This document shows positions 43,673-53,264 of a stretch of 64,000 bases of DNA, in pieces. Location of the stretch: NCBI GenBank assembly GCA_963726435.1, contig CAVSCJ010000006.1:372001-436000 (forward strand), given 5' to 3'. Position numbers and translations under genes: made by a program. The notes beneath the pieces are model-generated. The model ran no database searches, had not been told where the DNA came from, and saw only the letters and a list, made by a program, of their open reading frames with translations. Numbering within the stretch: the first letter of the stretch is position 1; the number at the start of each line of letters is the position of its first letter. Source of the stretch: PALSA-660 sp963726435 (GTDB taxonomy: Bacteria > Actinomycetota > Coriobacteriia > Anaerosomatales > PALSA-660).

Positions 43673-44893
43673 ATGGACACGATCGATCGAGAGACGATGC
43701 TCGAGCTCGCTACACGCGCCGTCTGGCCGGCAGTCTCGATCCTGACGCCAACCGACCCCGTCGGCGTCCACACTGACGCCGACCGCATCCGGTTGCGCAA
43801 TCTCGTGCGCGACGCCCACGACCTGCTGGTGGGTGATGGTGTCCGGGGCCCGGATGCCGATGCGCTGCTCGCCCCTGCGATCGAGCTCACGGATTCGGGC
43901 CAACTGACGGTCGGCGGCCCGAGCGGGCTGGCCCTGTTCGCTTCGCCCGGAAGCACTCGCGTCCTGTGGGTGGACAGGTTCCTCCCGGAGACGGTGATGG
44001 TCGGAGACCGGTTCTACCTGCGGCCACTGTACGGTGCGCTGGCCGACGAGACGCGCGCATGGGCGCTGGCCATCGACTCCAACCGCAGCCGTCTCTTCCA
44101 CCTGGACCGGGCTTCCATAGATGAGGTCGCACTGCCGGCCGGTACTCCCTTGTCGATGGCCGACGACACGAGATACGACGTCCGCGAGGAGTCGCTTCAG
44201 TACCACACTGTTCCCGGAGCCACGCCTCAGGGCGTTTCGCCCGGTTCGAATGCCGCGATGTACCACGGACACGGCGGCAGCAAGGACGTCGACAAGATGC
44301 AGCGCGAGCGCTTCATGCAGGAACTCTCGCGCGGAGTGGTGGAGACGATCGGCGCCCAGAGCGCGGAGCCTCTGGTCCTGCTGGGCGTTGACTACTTGGT
44401 CGAGGACTTCCGAGTGGTGAGCGCGTACCCGCATGTCGCCGAGGAGCAGGTGATCGGAGCCACCGACGAGATGTCCGCAGCCGACGTGCAGCGCAAGGTG
44501 CTCGGCGTGCTCGCCCCTCGGTTGGAGGCCGCCTCCGGGGCGGATCTCGAGGAGTACCGCGCCTCGCAAGGGACTGCTCGGGCGTCGTCGAACGTCGAGG
44601 AGATCATCGTGGCGGCGGCCAGCGGGCGCGTGAAGACCCTGCTCATGGACGAGTCGGAGGGTCCCTGGGGCTACTTCGACCGGGACCTGCTGTCCGTCAC
44701 CCGCGTGTGCCACGCGAAGCCGCGGTGGCTGCGCGACACGACACCCGTATCGGAGACGACCGACCTACTGGAGTGCGGCTGGGACCTGGTCGATCTCGCG
44801 GCCGCCGAGACGCTGCTGCACGGCGGCAGGGTACGCACGTATCCCGGCGAGGATCCGCCGGTGCGGGGCGCCGCGGCTGTCTTCCGCTACTGA
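43673..44893 (+). CDS. baeRF3-like (bacterial archaeo-eukaryotic release factor-type) protein
   Basis: 406 residues, ATG with GGAGGT upstream, lone plus-strand gene. The N-terminal part WPAVSILTPTDPVGVHTDADRIRLRNLVRDA resembles the baeRF family start, followed by an eRF1-domain-2-like core and a C-terminal domain with VEEIIVAAASGRVKTLLMDES, close to the eRF1 domain 3/pelota fold. No GGQ tripeptide is seen in the place expected of true release factors. These proteins are proposed to act in ribosome rescue or stress; evidence is limited. A His/Gly-rich loop, MYHGHGGSKDVDK, is notable. Confidence 0.7.
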   Translation: MDTIDRETMLELATRAVWPAVSILTPTDPVGVHTDADRIRLRNLVRDAHDLLVGDGVRGPDADALLAPAIELTDSGQLTVGGPSGLALFASPGSTRVLWVDRFLPETVMVGDRFYLRPLYGALADETRAWALAIDSNRSRLFHLDRASIDEVALPAGTPLSMADDTRYDVREESLQYHTVPGATPQGVSPGSNAAMYHGHGGSKDVDKMQRERFMQELSRGVVETIGAQSAEPLVLLGVDYLVEDFRVVSAYPHVAEEQVIGATDEMSAADVQRKVLGVLAPRLEAASGADLEEYRASQGTARASSNVEEIIVAAASGRVKTLLMDESEGPWGYFDRDLLSVTRVCHAKPRWLRDTTPVSETTDLLECGWDLVDLAAAETLLHGGRVRTYPGEDPPVRGAAAVFRY

Positions 44894-44899
44894 GGCCCT

Positions 44900-45598
44900 C
44901 TACTCCTGCGGCGGCGGCTCGGGAGGCTCCGCACGCGGGAACACGGGCGGCGGAGGGAATCCCACCACTGGCGCAGGCCTTGGTGCGACCTCAGGCGCAG
45001 GCTCGGGCGTGAACACCGGCGGCGGGTAGGCGACCGCGGCGGCCGGCTCGGGCGTAGCGTATGTCGGTGGCGCGGCCGGCGCGACGGGGGCTCCGACCGG
45101 CACGGGGACCGGTGCCTCGGGCGATGCAGGCGGGGCGGCCTTCGGTCTCACCGAGAATTCCCCCACCTCCGCCCCGGCCTGCATCGCCCACGCGAACGTC
45201 ACCCACATCATCGCCAGAGCGGCGAGCGCCGACGTTCCGAACAGGGTCATGATCGACAGCACGACGAGCCCGAGGCTCAGCAGCAAGGGAGCCATCACCC
45301 AGCGGCTGACCGCAGGCTTCTGCCCCCGCATCGTCGGCTTCGCAGCCCGACCCATGAAGAGCCCCAGAGACGCTCCGATGACGAGCGCGACAGCCAGCCA
45401 CAGCCAGCTGGGACGCGCGGCGGACATCCAGGCCAGCACGGCCACGACGACGCCCAGCACGGGCGCGGAGATGGCGCGCCACGGGCCGGCGAACTTGCGC
45501 TTGCGCGGAAGGACGATCGCCAGGATGAGGGCGATCACCACCACGATCAGGAGCATGAGGAGCTTCGCCACATACCAGATCCCGGTTCCGACATCCAC
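44900..45598 (-). CDS. Membrane protein with proline-rich C-terminal tail
   Basis: 232 residues from a GTG with AGGAGA upstream; the frame extends further but only over the neighbouring gene's end. Four hydrophobic segments (about 7-28, 40-57, 62-78 and 96-135, the last probably two helices) are followed by a roughly 90-residue Pro/Ala/Val-rich tail with repeated PAPV/PEPA units and poly-Pro runs, probably a flexible linker. No family recognised. Encoded 17 nt downstream of the exported protein gene. Confidence 0.65.
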   Translation of the reverse strand: MDVGTGIWYVAKLLMLLIVVVIALILAIVLPRKRKFAGPWRAISAPVLGVVVAVLAWMSAARPSWLWLAVALVIGASLGLFMGRAAKPTMRGQKPAVSRWVMAPLLLSLGLVVLSIMTLFGTSALAALAMMWVTFAWAMQAGAEVGEFSVRPKAAPPASPEAPVPVPVGAPVAPAAPPTYATPEPAAAVAYPPPVFTPEPAPEVAPRPAPVVGFPPPPVFPRAEPPEPPPQE

Positions 45599-45615
45599 GT
45601 CGGTCTCTCCTGTCT

Positions 45616-46272
45616 CTAGATGGCGAAGAGCAAGAACGACAGCAGGGACAGTATCCACTCGACCGCCAGCAGATCAGCAAGGCTCAGCGGCGGCCTGTAC
45701 TCGTAAGGCTGGACAGGCGACCTGACCGGCGGCGCACCCGCGCCAGTCTCAGGGAACCCCGCGGGAGGAGTGGGCTTGCCCAGCAACGCGTTCAGCGTCC
45801 CGGACATCTGATCCGCCAGAGACGGCATCGCGACATACTTGTAGAACTGCCTGGCTGCGACGGTGCCCGAACCGCTGGCGCCGAACGCCGAGCCCGATCC
45901 CTCGCCGGTGATGTCATAGCCGCTGACGGAGGGCGTCACATAGATCTTGCTACCCACCGACACGCCCGCCCCGCCGAAGTCGAGCGGGATGTTGAACTCG
46001 CCGCCGCCGCCCTCGTACACCTTCCCGAGCGACGAGAGCACCGGCAGCCCAGGCACCTGAACGCTCACGCGCGCGGTGCTGGCGTCCACCGACTCTATCC
46101 AGATGCTGGCCGGAACGGTGTCTCCGCCGCTGTCGATGCTGCCCGCGTAGCTGCCCACCCACGCAGGCGGCTCAGAGGCGGCGAACGCAGCGGGCAGGAG
46201 CAGCACCCCGATGGCAGCGACGATCAGGACCGGCACGATCCGTACCCAGCGCCTCTTCGCGCGCATCGACAC
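45616..46272 (-). CDS. Exported, C-terminally anchored protein of unknown function
   Basis: 218 residues with a basic N-terminus and signal peptide (about 11-32, ending AAFAAS). The mature domain is Gly/Ser/Val rich with alternating strands, GSYAGSIDSGGDTVPASIWI and GSGSAFGASGSGTVAA, then a proline-rich spacer and a C-terminal hydrophobic helix (about 198-216). The layout suggests a surface or periplasm-side domain anchored by its C-terminus. No family recognised. Likely co-transcribed with the membrane protein that follows. Confidence 0.65.
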   Translation of the reverse strand: MSMRAKRRWVRIVPVLIVAAIGVLLLPAAFAASEPPAWVGSYAGSIDSGGDTVPASIWIESVDASTARVSVQVPGLPVLSSLGKVYEGGGGEFNIPLDFGGAGVSVGSKIYVTPSVSGYDITGEGSGSAFGASGSGTVAARQFYKYVAMPSLADQMSGTLNALLGKPTPPAGFPETGAGAPPVRSPVQPYEYRPPLSLADLLAVEWILSLLSFLLFAI

Positions 46273-46362
46273 CCCCTTGGAGCAGCCACCCCTTACCCCA
46301 ACAGGTTACTGCAGGCGCCTCGCAGGGCGCGCGGGCACGTCGGTGAACGGCGAGCGCCCCTG

Positions 46363-47049
46363 CTACCCCAGGACGCGCACGATCACGGACAGCAGCTGCG
46401 GGCCACCCAGGAGCTGCGCGATGGGGTAGACCGTGGCCCGGAAGTAGGCCCCGATCGGGTCGAACTGCGGCATGACCTGCGGCAGGATGAAGACAAGCGC
46501 CAGCACGATCAGGATCCCCCACCGCTCCAGCGAGGCGTATGCCCGCAGGGCTTCGCCCTTCAGGAAGTACTGGACGACACGACTCCCGTCCAGCGGAGGG
46601 ATCGGGACGAGGTTGAAGAACGCCAGCAGCAGGTTAAGGAACGTGAAGAAGGCGAACGAGTACAGCACTATGACCGGCGCACCCAGCGCGAGGACGATAC
46701 GGAAGCAGATCCCCGATACGATCGCTAGGAGCACGTTCGTGGTGGGACCGGCCGCGCCGGTCAGGAGCATGGCGGTTTGATACCGCACGCGAGTCATACG
46801 CCGGGGGTCGATCGGAACGGGCTTTGCGTAGCCGATCGCGAAGCCGGCCAGCAGGAACATCATCAGCGGAAGGATGATCGTCCCGAACAGGTCCACGTGC
46901 GCGATCGGGTTGAGGGTCAGCCTGCCCGCATCACGGGCCGTGGTGTCGCCGAGAAGGAGCGCGACGTAGCCGTGCGACACCTCGTGCAGGATGATCGCGG
47001 GGATGATCAGCAGAACGTTGAGTATGATCACGCCGACAGTCAGCGGCAT
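46363..47049 (-). CDS. Site-2 protease family (M50) membrane metalloprotease
   Basis: 228 residues with about six membrane helices. Zinc-binding HEVSHG (HExxH) is near residue 22 and the third-ligand motif NLVPIPPLDGSR near residue 146, the arrangement of the short YwhC/Rip3-like S2P group without PDZ or CBS domains. Cleaves membrane-embedded substrates; the target is unknown. Stands between the envelope proteins and deoA with its own spacing of about 55 nt. Confidence 0.9.
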   Translation of the reverse strand: MPLTVGVIILNVLLIIPAIILHEVSHGYVALLLGDTTARDAGRLTLNPIAHVDLFGTIILPLMMFLLAGFAIGYAKPVPIDPRRMTRVRYQTAMLLTGAAGPTTNVLLAIVSGICFRIVLALGAPVIVLYSFAFFTFLNLLLAFFNLVPIPPLDGSRVVQYFLKGEALRAYASLERWGILIVLALVFILPQVMPQFDPIGAYFRATVYPIAQLLGGPQLLSVIVRVLG

Positions 47050-47104
47050 CTTACGGCTCTCTCTGCGGTGAATGGCGTGGACGCCGACAGTATATCCGAG
47101 GCCG

Positions 47105-48412
47105 TCACTGCTCGATCACGAGGTCCGGCGTGCCGACCGCCTCGGGGAAGACGTCGACGGCCTTCCGGAGTCTCCCCTCTCCAGCATCCAGCAGGGCCTC
47201 GTTCGACGCGTGCAGCGTGCAGAGCGACTGTCCCGCCTCGACACGGTCGCCCACCTTGGCGTGCAGGACCAGCCCCGCAGCGGGATCCACGGCCTCGTCG
47301 ATGCGCGCGCGTCCGGCCCCAAGGGCCATCGCTGCACGGCCGACCCCCTCCGCGTCGTAGCGCGCGAGCCAGCCGGCCTCGGAGGCGGCGACCTCCCTCG
47401 TGAACGCCGAGTGTGGGAGAAGCGACGGGTCGTCGACCACGCGCGGGTCCCCGCCCTGGGCCCCGATCCAGTCGCGCATCTTATGAAGCGCCGCGCCCGA
47501 CTCCACCGCGTGGACGAGCTTGGCCCTCGCCTCGTCGAGATCGCGGGCCAAGTCCGCGAACACGAGCATACGTGACCCGAGCGACAGGCACTCCTGGAAG
47601 AGGTCCTCCGGTCCTTCGTCATGCAGCGTCGCGATCGCCTCGGCGACCTCGAGTGCGTTTCCGACCGCAAACCCGAGCGGCTGGTCCATGTTCGTGAGCA
47701 GCGCCTCGACGCGCAGCCCGAGCGCCTCGCCCGTCCGCGTGAGCTCGCGCGCGAGCGAGCGCGCCTCCTCGACGGTCTTCATGAACGCGCCCGAGCCGAC
47801 CTTCACGTCCAGGACGACCGCGTGCGCCCCGCCAGCCACCTTCTTGGAGATGATCGAGCTGACTATCAGCGGAACCGAAGGTACGGTGGCGGTCACGTCG
47901 CGGAGCGCGTACATCTTCTTGTCGGCAGGATCGACGCCAGGCGACTGGGCGATCACCGCCACACCGATGGCGCGCACCTGAGCGACGAACTCCTCCGGCG
48001 ACAGTCCCGTGCGGAAGCCCGGGATGGACTCCAGCTTGTCGAGCGTGCCGCCGGTGTGACCCAGCCCACGGCCCGACATCTTGGCCACCGGCGCTCCGCA
48101 CGCGGCAACCATCGGGGCCAGCGCGATCGTGGTCTTGTCCCCGACGCCCCCGGTGGAGTGCTTGTCCACCTTGACGCCGGGGATGGATGACAGGTCCATG
48201 ACCTTGCCTGAATGGGCCATGGCGTCGGTGAGCCACACGGTCTCTTCGTGGTCGAGCCCGCGAATGAGCGCGGCCATCATCCACGCGGCCATCTGGTAGT
48301 CGGGCGTCGACCCGGACACGTAGGAGTCCACCAGCCGACGAATCTGGGCGGCGGTGTGACGGCCCCCATCCCGCTTGATCTCTATGAGCTCCTCGATGGT
48401 GGTGTCAGGCAT
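47105..48412 (-). CDS. deoA: Pyrimidine-nucleoside/thymidine phosphorylase
   Basis: 435 residues from the ATG beginning MPDTTIEELIEIKRDGG, overlapping the deoB stop by 8 nt, with GGAGG upstream. Family blocks: the phosphate and substrate loop KHSTGGVGDKTTIALAP, MSGRGLGHTGGTLDKLESIPGF, ALRDVTATVPSVPLI and LDVKVGSGAFMKT. Splits thymidine, deoxyuridine or uridine with phosphate to base and (deoxy)ribose 1-phosphate. The C-terminal alpha/beta domain is complete. Confidence 0.94.
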   Translation of the reverse strand: MPDTTIEELIEIKRDGGRHTAAQIRRLVDSYVSGSTPDYQMAAWMMAALIRGLDHEETVWLTDAMAHSGKVMDLSSIPGVKVDKHSTGGVGDKTTIALAPMVAACGAPVAKMSGRGLGHTGGTLDKLESIPGFRTGLSPEEFVAQVRAIGVAVIAQSPGVDPADKKMYALRDVTATVPSVPLIVSSIISKKVAGGAHAVVLDVKVGSGAFMKTVEEARSLARELTRTGEALGLRVEALLTNMDQPLGFAVGNALEVAEAIATLHDEGPEDLFQECLSLGSRMLVFADLARDLDEARAKLVHAVESGAALHKMRDWIGAQGGDPRVVDDPSLLPHSAFTREVAASEAGWLARYDAEGVGRAAMALGAGRARIDEAVDPAAGLVLHAKVGDRVEAGQSLCTLHASNEALLDAGEGRLRKAVDVFPEAVGTPDLVIEQ

Positions 48413-49598
48413 TCCGGACCTCCGCAAGGAACGAAGTGCCGCGCCCGCACTTCCCGGCCAAGCCGTAGAAGTCGAGCACGGTCTCGCCGACGTCGGCGAA
48501 GGTCGCCCTGTCTCCGAGATGTACCCCTCGGTCGACGCCCTTCACCTTGGCGATGAGGGGCGCGTACTCCCGGGAGTGGTCCGTCGAGGCGGTTGTCGGA
48601 TCGCATCCGTGGTCGGCGGTGATCACGAGCAGGTCGCCGTCGACCATCGCGTCCAGTAGCTCCGGCACACGCGTGTCGACCGCCTCCAGGCCCTGCGCGT
48701 ACCCGGCGAAGTCGTTGCGGTGCCCCCAGACCATGTCGAAGTCCACAAGGTTGGCGAACACGAACCCGCTCTCGGCGTCGCACACCCGCTCCAGCAGATG
48801 ATCGAAGCCGTCCATGTTGTCGATCGAGTGGGGCGATTCGCAGATGCCTCGCCACGCGAAGATCTCGCCGATCTTGCCGATGCCGAAGCACTGGACCCCG
48901 TTCTCCCGGAGGATGTCCAGAACGGTAGGTTCCGGCGGCTGCAGTGCGAAGTCGCGCCGACGATGGGTGCGCCGGTACACTCCTCCCTCGTCGGGGCCAA
49001 TGAAGGGGCGCGCGATGATGCGCCCGACCGCGTGCTCCCCTACACAGACCTTCGTGCGCGTCACCGCGCAGATGCGGTAGAGCTCCTCGATCGGGATGAC
49101 TTCCTCGTGAGCTGCGATCTGGAACACAGAGTCGGCGCTCGTGTACACGATCGGCCTGCCCGTGGCAAGGTGCTCGTCGCCCAACTGCTGCACGATGACC
49201 GTGCCGGACGCCGGGTAGTTGCCGAGCCAGCCGTACCCGGTCTCACGCGTGAACGCGTCCATGACCTCGGGAGGGAAGCCGTAGGGGTAGACCGGGAAGG
49301 GGCACGTCAGGCGCATCCCCATCATCTCCCAGTGGCCCGTCGTGGTGTCTTTGCCGACGGAGGCCTCCGAGCTGCGGCCCCAGGAGGCAGTCGGGCGATC
49401 GGTGGGATCGACGCCGAGGATGCTCGTGATGTTGCCCAGGCCTAGCGCGCGGAGATTGGGCATGTGCAGACCGCCATACGCATTGGCGGTGTTGGACAGC
49501 GTGTTGGAGGCCTCGTCGCCGTAGTCCGCGGCATCCGGCAGAGCGCCGGCGCCCACCGAGTCGAGCACCAGCACGATCGCCCGCCGCCCGCGTGTCAT
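48405..49598 (-). CDS. deoB: Phosphopentomutase
   Basis: 397 residues, alkaline-phosphatase superfamily. N-terminal VLDSVGAGALPDAADYGDE supplies metal ligands, KDTTTGHWEMMG contains the phosphorylated Thr, and the second metal site is in ANLVDFDMVWGHRND and ITADHGCDPTT. Converts (deoxy)ribose 1-phosphate to the 5-phosphate, directly following the DeoA reaction in nucleoside catabolism. ATG start. Confidence 0.95.
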   Translation of the reverse strand: MTRGRRAIVLVLDSVGAGALPDAADYGDEASNTLSNTANAYGGLHMPNLRALGLGNITSILGVDPTDRPTASWGRSSEASVGKDTTTGHWEMMGMRLTCPFPVYPYGFPPEVMDAFTRETGYGWLGNYPASGTVIVQQLGDEHLATGRPIVYTSADSVFQIAAHEEVIPIEELYRICAVTRTKVCVGEHAVGRIIARPFIGPDEGGVYRRTHRRRDFALQPPEPTVLDILRENGVQCFGIGKIGEIFAWRGICESPHSIDNMDGFDHLLERVCDAESGFVFANLVDFDMVWGHRNDFAGYAQGLEAVDTRVPELLDAMVDGDLLVITADHGCDPTTASTDHSREYAPLIAKVKGVDRGVHLGDRATFADVGETVLDFYGLAGKCGRGTSFLAEVRNA

Positions 49599-49904
49599 CT
49601 GTGATACCAGCCTCTCACGTCACCTGACCAACGGGCGTGGGAAGGTGATCACCCACCCACGCGCGACCGCGGAGGCCAAAGGGGCACCCGCCTTGAGATC
49701 GAGCATCCCCGAGCAAGGGCGACGATGCTTCCAAGACCAGACTTCGACACAAGGATAGCGGTTGATCGCACGACTCACGCCATCAGAGCGCCGAACCGGA
49801 CATTCCCGCTGGCGCCGACGACTACACGCGTGGCCAGCACACCTGGCCAAACCGGGAGCGCACCGCTCGCCGAGCCGACGGACCGGTGGGCGGAAGGCGC
49901 GGGG

Positions 49905-50111
49905 CTAGCCTCTGATGTCGGTAGAGGCGCGTCGGATGATCGCGTCCGCGATCGCCTCCGCCGACGGCATGTTGAACGTGATGCGCCGCCTCGACGGGGC
50001 TCCGAGCGCTGGGATCGGATCGCGTCCGCTCGCGTTCTCGAGGTCCGCGCTCACCACGTCCGTAGCCACAGGATCGGGGTTCTCGCGGGGGTCGTGCGTG
50101 TCGATGTCCAT
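49905..50111 (-). CDS. Possible small hydrophilic protein
   Basis: 68 residues from ATG with high GC at third positions typical of coding sequence here. The N-terminal half is acidic and polar; the C-terminal half RRRITFNMPSAEAIADAIIRRA looks like a strand followed by an amphipathic helix, resembling short DNA-binding antitoxin folds, though I cannot name a family. No strong ribosome-binding site and no toxin partner is visible. The rest of 49599-50386 holds only the nuo terminator and nothing else I can support. Confidence 0.4.
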   Translation of the reverse strand: MDIDTHDPRENPDPVATDVVSADLENASGRDPIPALGAPSRRRITFNMPSAEAIADAIIRRASTDIRG

Positions 50112-50197
50112 GCATTGGATATCGGCCGGAACGGACGCTCACTTGACCCGCTCCGAGAGATTGGTCGCTGCGCTCCGGTCCCTCCGCCGAGACCGGG

Positions 50198-50234
50198 AGA
50201 AAAGTCGAGCCCCAAGGCCGGCACCTTGAGGCTC
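50198..50234 (-). terminator. Intrinsic terminator of the nuo operon
   Basis: On the minus strand GAGCCTCAAGG pairs with CCTTGGGGCTC around a short loop and is followed by GACTTTTCTCC. It lies about 150 nt past the nuoN stop and is the only clear terminator downstream of the nuo genes. Confidence 0.8.
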
Positions 50235-50386
50235 AGGGGTAAGGGTGTTGCCGAGGCAACGCTCCTGCGGAAATCGTAGCAGCGACGAACCGGGCGTGCA
50301 AGGGGTTTGTGAACCAATCTACAAGCGGTATGCGGGCAGCGCCGCTTCTGATGCACTGGTGGAGGCCATCCGAGAGCTGGCGGGAC

Positions 50387-51815
50387 CTACCGCAGCAAGG
50401 CCGTGACTACCGGACCGAGGCCCGACGCAAGGGGCGCGACGCCGACCAGCACGATCACCACGGCGAATGCGACCGACAGTGCCCGTGACGAGCCGGGATG
50501 AGCCCGCTGGAGCCGCCTCGCCTGCCTCCACGCTCTCGCGGGCCGGCGGCTCGTCGATGTAGGCGGAGCGGATGGCCGCTCCGTAGTACCCGAATGAGAC
50601 CACGGACCCGAGAACGGCGATGATGGCCAACCACAGGTACCCGCCGACCGACGCGGCAGCGAAGACAAGGAACTTGCCCCAGAACCCGGCCGTCAGTGGG
50701 ATCCCCGTCAGAGAGAGCATGATCACGACGAGTGACGCCGCGAGGGCTGGGCTACGCTTGGAGAGCCCTGCAAGGCCGCGCACCGTACCGTCCCAAGACC
50801 GGTCGGCGCGATGGAGCGCTTCGACGAGGACGAACGAGGCCGCCGCCGTCAGCCCGTAGAGGACCGCGAACACCAGCACGCTGGCGGATTGCGCGCCCAG
50901 CGGCACTCCCACGAGAGCATAGCCGACCTGTGCTATGCCGGAGTACGCGAGCAGACGAGCGAGAGAGTGCTGACGCAGGGCGGCCAGGTTGCCGAAGACG
51001 ATGGAGCACACAGCCAGGACAGCCACGACACGCACGAGCCGCTCCCCCGCCAGACCCGTCACCGAGTACGCCAGCCACACGGTCGCTGCGAGGGGGCCCA
51101 CCTTGCCGGCGGAGGCCATGACCGCCGCCGCAGCCGGCGGCGCCGTCTCGTAGGCGTCAGGCATCCAGCTGTGGAGCGGGAAGGCCCCGACCTTGAACGC
51201 GAGCGCGGCGAGTACCAGAACGAATCCGACGGCCAAGGGAACATCTGGAGAGCTTGCCGACGCCGCGGCTATGGCGCGGTAGCCGAGCGCGCCTCCCGAC
51301 CGACCCACGAGGACCGCCGTGCCGATGATGAAGACGACGGTGGCGACCGACCCCTGTATGAACCACTTCATGGCGGCCTCGCGGGCACGATCGGTGCCTC
51401 CGAGCGCGACGAGCGCGTACCCGCACAGGGCGAGCATCTCGACACCGAGGAAGAGCACTCCGATGTCCGCCGCGGCGGCAATCAGTGACGAGGACGCGGC
51501 GGCGAGAGCCCCTAGGGCCACCAACCGCGAACCGCTGCGGTCCGACGCCAAGGAACCGGCGCATCCCAGCAGCACGACCGCCCCAAGGAACATGCACACA
51601 GCCGGCGCGACCGAGACCGTTCCGCCGCTGAGCACGGCGCTCCCGTAGACCGGCGTCTCCAAGGCCGACCACAGCGCGACAGCCGCGCCCAGAATCAGCA
51701 AGGAGACGGCGGCCGCCACGGCGGCGGCGCGGCTTCCCCATGCGTCGAACACCATTGCGGCGACGGCGGCCGTCACTCCGAAAGCAAAGGGCGCGAAGGG
51801 AAGTAGCGGTGCCAC
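50387..51815 (-). CDS. nuoN: NADH-quinone oxidoreductase subunit N (one frameshift)
   Basis: Antiporter-like membrane subunit, about 475 residues and 14 helices. GTG start follows GGGAGGGG and lies 2 nt after the nuoM stop. Proton-channel residues are in GVEMLALCGYALVAL (Glu of helix 5) and AFKVGAFPLHSWMPDAY (Lys of helix 7); LRQHSLARLLAYSGIAQVGY follows. An indel near 50490 in the linker before the last helix shifts the frame, which continues to the stop GPVVTALLR. Confidence 0.92.
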
Positions 51816-51817
51816 TG

Positions 51818-53260
51818 CTATCCCCTCCCGATGATGACCGAGACCGCGCGCGCCACCGGCGCCATCACGCCGCTCACTAGCGAAGGCCATACGCCCATCA
51901 CGACTATGGCGAGCGCCAGCGGCGCTGCAGCAAGGATGTCGATCAGGTCAAGGTCGCGGATCGCGGACCACTCCCTCAACGCAGGCCCGTGCGCGACGGC
52001 GCGAACGGCACGAAGGCTGTAGGCGCCCGCGAGCACCACGCCGAGCGCAACCGGGATCATCCACCAACCCCACGAGATGAAGCCCTCCAGGAAGGCCAGC
52101 AGTTCGCCCGGGAAGCCGGCCAATCCGGGCAGCCCGAGACTGGCCAGGGAGCCGAAGACGAAGAACGTTCCCCAGACCGGTATCGTGCCGAGCAGGCCAC
52201 CGAGACGCGCGAGCGAGCGCGTGTGCGTGCGGTCGTAGAGCTGTCCGACGAGCAGGAAGAGCAGACCCGCGGTCAGCCCGTGGGCGACCATGACGAGCAT
52301 CGCGGCGTCGAGCGCCAGCGGCGAGCCCGTCGCGATGGCGAGCACGACGAAGCCCATGTGAGCGACCGACGAGTAGGCAACCAGTCGCTTGAGGTCGGTC
52401 TGGGCCAGCGCGACCGCCGCGCCGTACACGATCCCGATGATGCCCAACGTGGCCAACAGAGGCGCCGCGGCGTGAGCGGCCTCCGGAGCGAGCGGCAGTG
52501 CCAGGCGCAGGAGCCCGTAGCCGCCCATCTTCAGCAACACTCCGGCGAGCATGATCGAACCTGCCGTGGGCGCTTCGACGTGGGCGTCGGGAAGCCATGT
52601 GTGCAGCGGGAAGATCGGAACCTTCACCGCGAAGCCGGCGAGCATCAGCCAGAACACCACCGTCCGCAGCGACGGGTCCAGAACTCCCGCGTCCAATGCA
52701 GAGATACGCATCTCGCCTGTGGTGAATCCGACGAGGAGAAGCGCGATCAGCATCAGAGCGCTTCCGGCGAACGTGTACACGAAGAACTTCATCGCTGCAT
52801 GGCGCCGGCCCTCGTGGCCCCATCCGCCGATCAGGAAGAACATCGGGATGAGGACGGCTTCCCATGCTGCGTAGAAGAGCACCAGATGGTCCGCGAGGAA
52901 CACCGTCGTGACGGCGGCTTGAAGCGCAAGCAGGAGCGCGAAGTGCGCGCCCGGCCGCATGTCCACCCGCCACGATGCGAGCACGGCGACCACACCCAGG
53001 AGCGAGGTCAGCGCCACCAGCGGGAGCGCAAGCCCGTCGAGCCGGAGCAACCAGAAGCTGGACGCCATCGAAGTCAGCCCACCGGTCATCGATGGAGGCG
53101 TGTGGAGCGCGACCGTCGTTGCCACGAAGCCGGTGAACACGAGCTGGACCAGCGCCACCGCGAGTGCCACGGCCTTGGCAGCGGAGGGACGATAGCGCCC
53201 GACCAGCCAAGCGACGGCGGCGCCTCCGAGCGGGATCAGCGCGAGCATCGTGAGGGTCAT
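51818..53260 (-). CDS. nuoM: NADH-quinone oxidoreductase subunit M
   Basis: 480 residues, intact. Helix-5 Glu in AAWEAVLIPMFFLIGGWG, helix-7 Lys in GFAVKVPIFPLHTWLPDAHVEAPT and the second half-channel Lys in QTDLKRLVAYSSVAHMGFV are typical of NuoM proton-pumping subunits. Encoded between nuoL and nuoN in the usual order. Confidence 0.96.
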   Translation of the reverse strand: MTLTMLALIPLGGAAVAWLVGRYRPSAAKAVALAVALVQLVFTGFVATTVALHTPPSMTGGLTSMASSFWLLRLDGLALPLVALTSLLGVVAVLASWRVDMRPGAHFALLLALQAAVTTVFLADHLVLFYAAWEAVLIPMFFLIGGWGHEGRRHAAMKFFVYTFAGSALMLIALLLVGFTTGEMRISALDAGVLDPSLRTVVFWLMLAGFAVKVPIFPLHTWLPDAHVEAPTAGSIMLAGVLLKMGGYGLLRLALPLAPEAAHAAAPLLATLGIIGIVYGAAVALAQTDLKRLVAYSSVAHMGFVVLAIATGSPLALDAAMLVMVAHGLTAGLLFLLVGQLYDRTHTRSLARLGGLLGTIPVWGTFFVFGSLASLGLPGLAGFPGELLAFLEGFISWGWWMIPVALGVVLAGAYSLRAVRAVAHGPALREWSAIRDLDLIDILAAAPLALAIVVMGVWPSLVSGVMAPVARAVSVIIGRG

Positions 53261-53264
53261 GACG

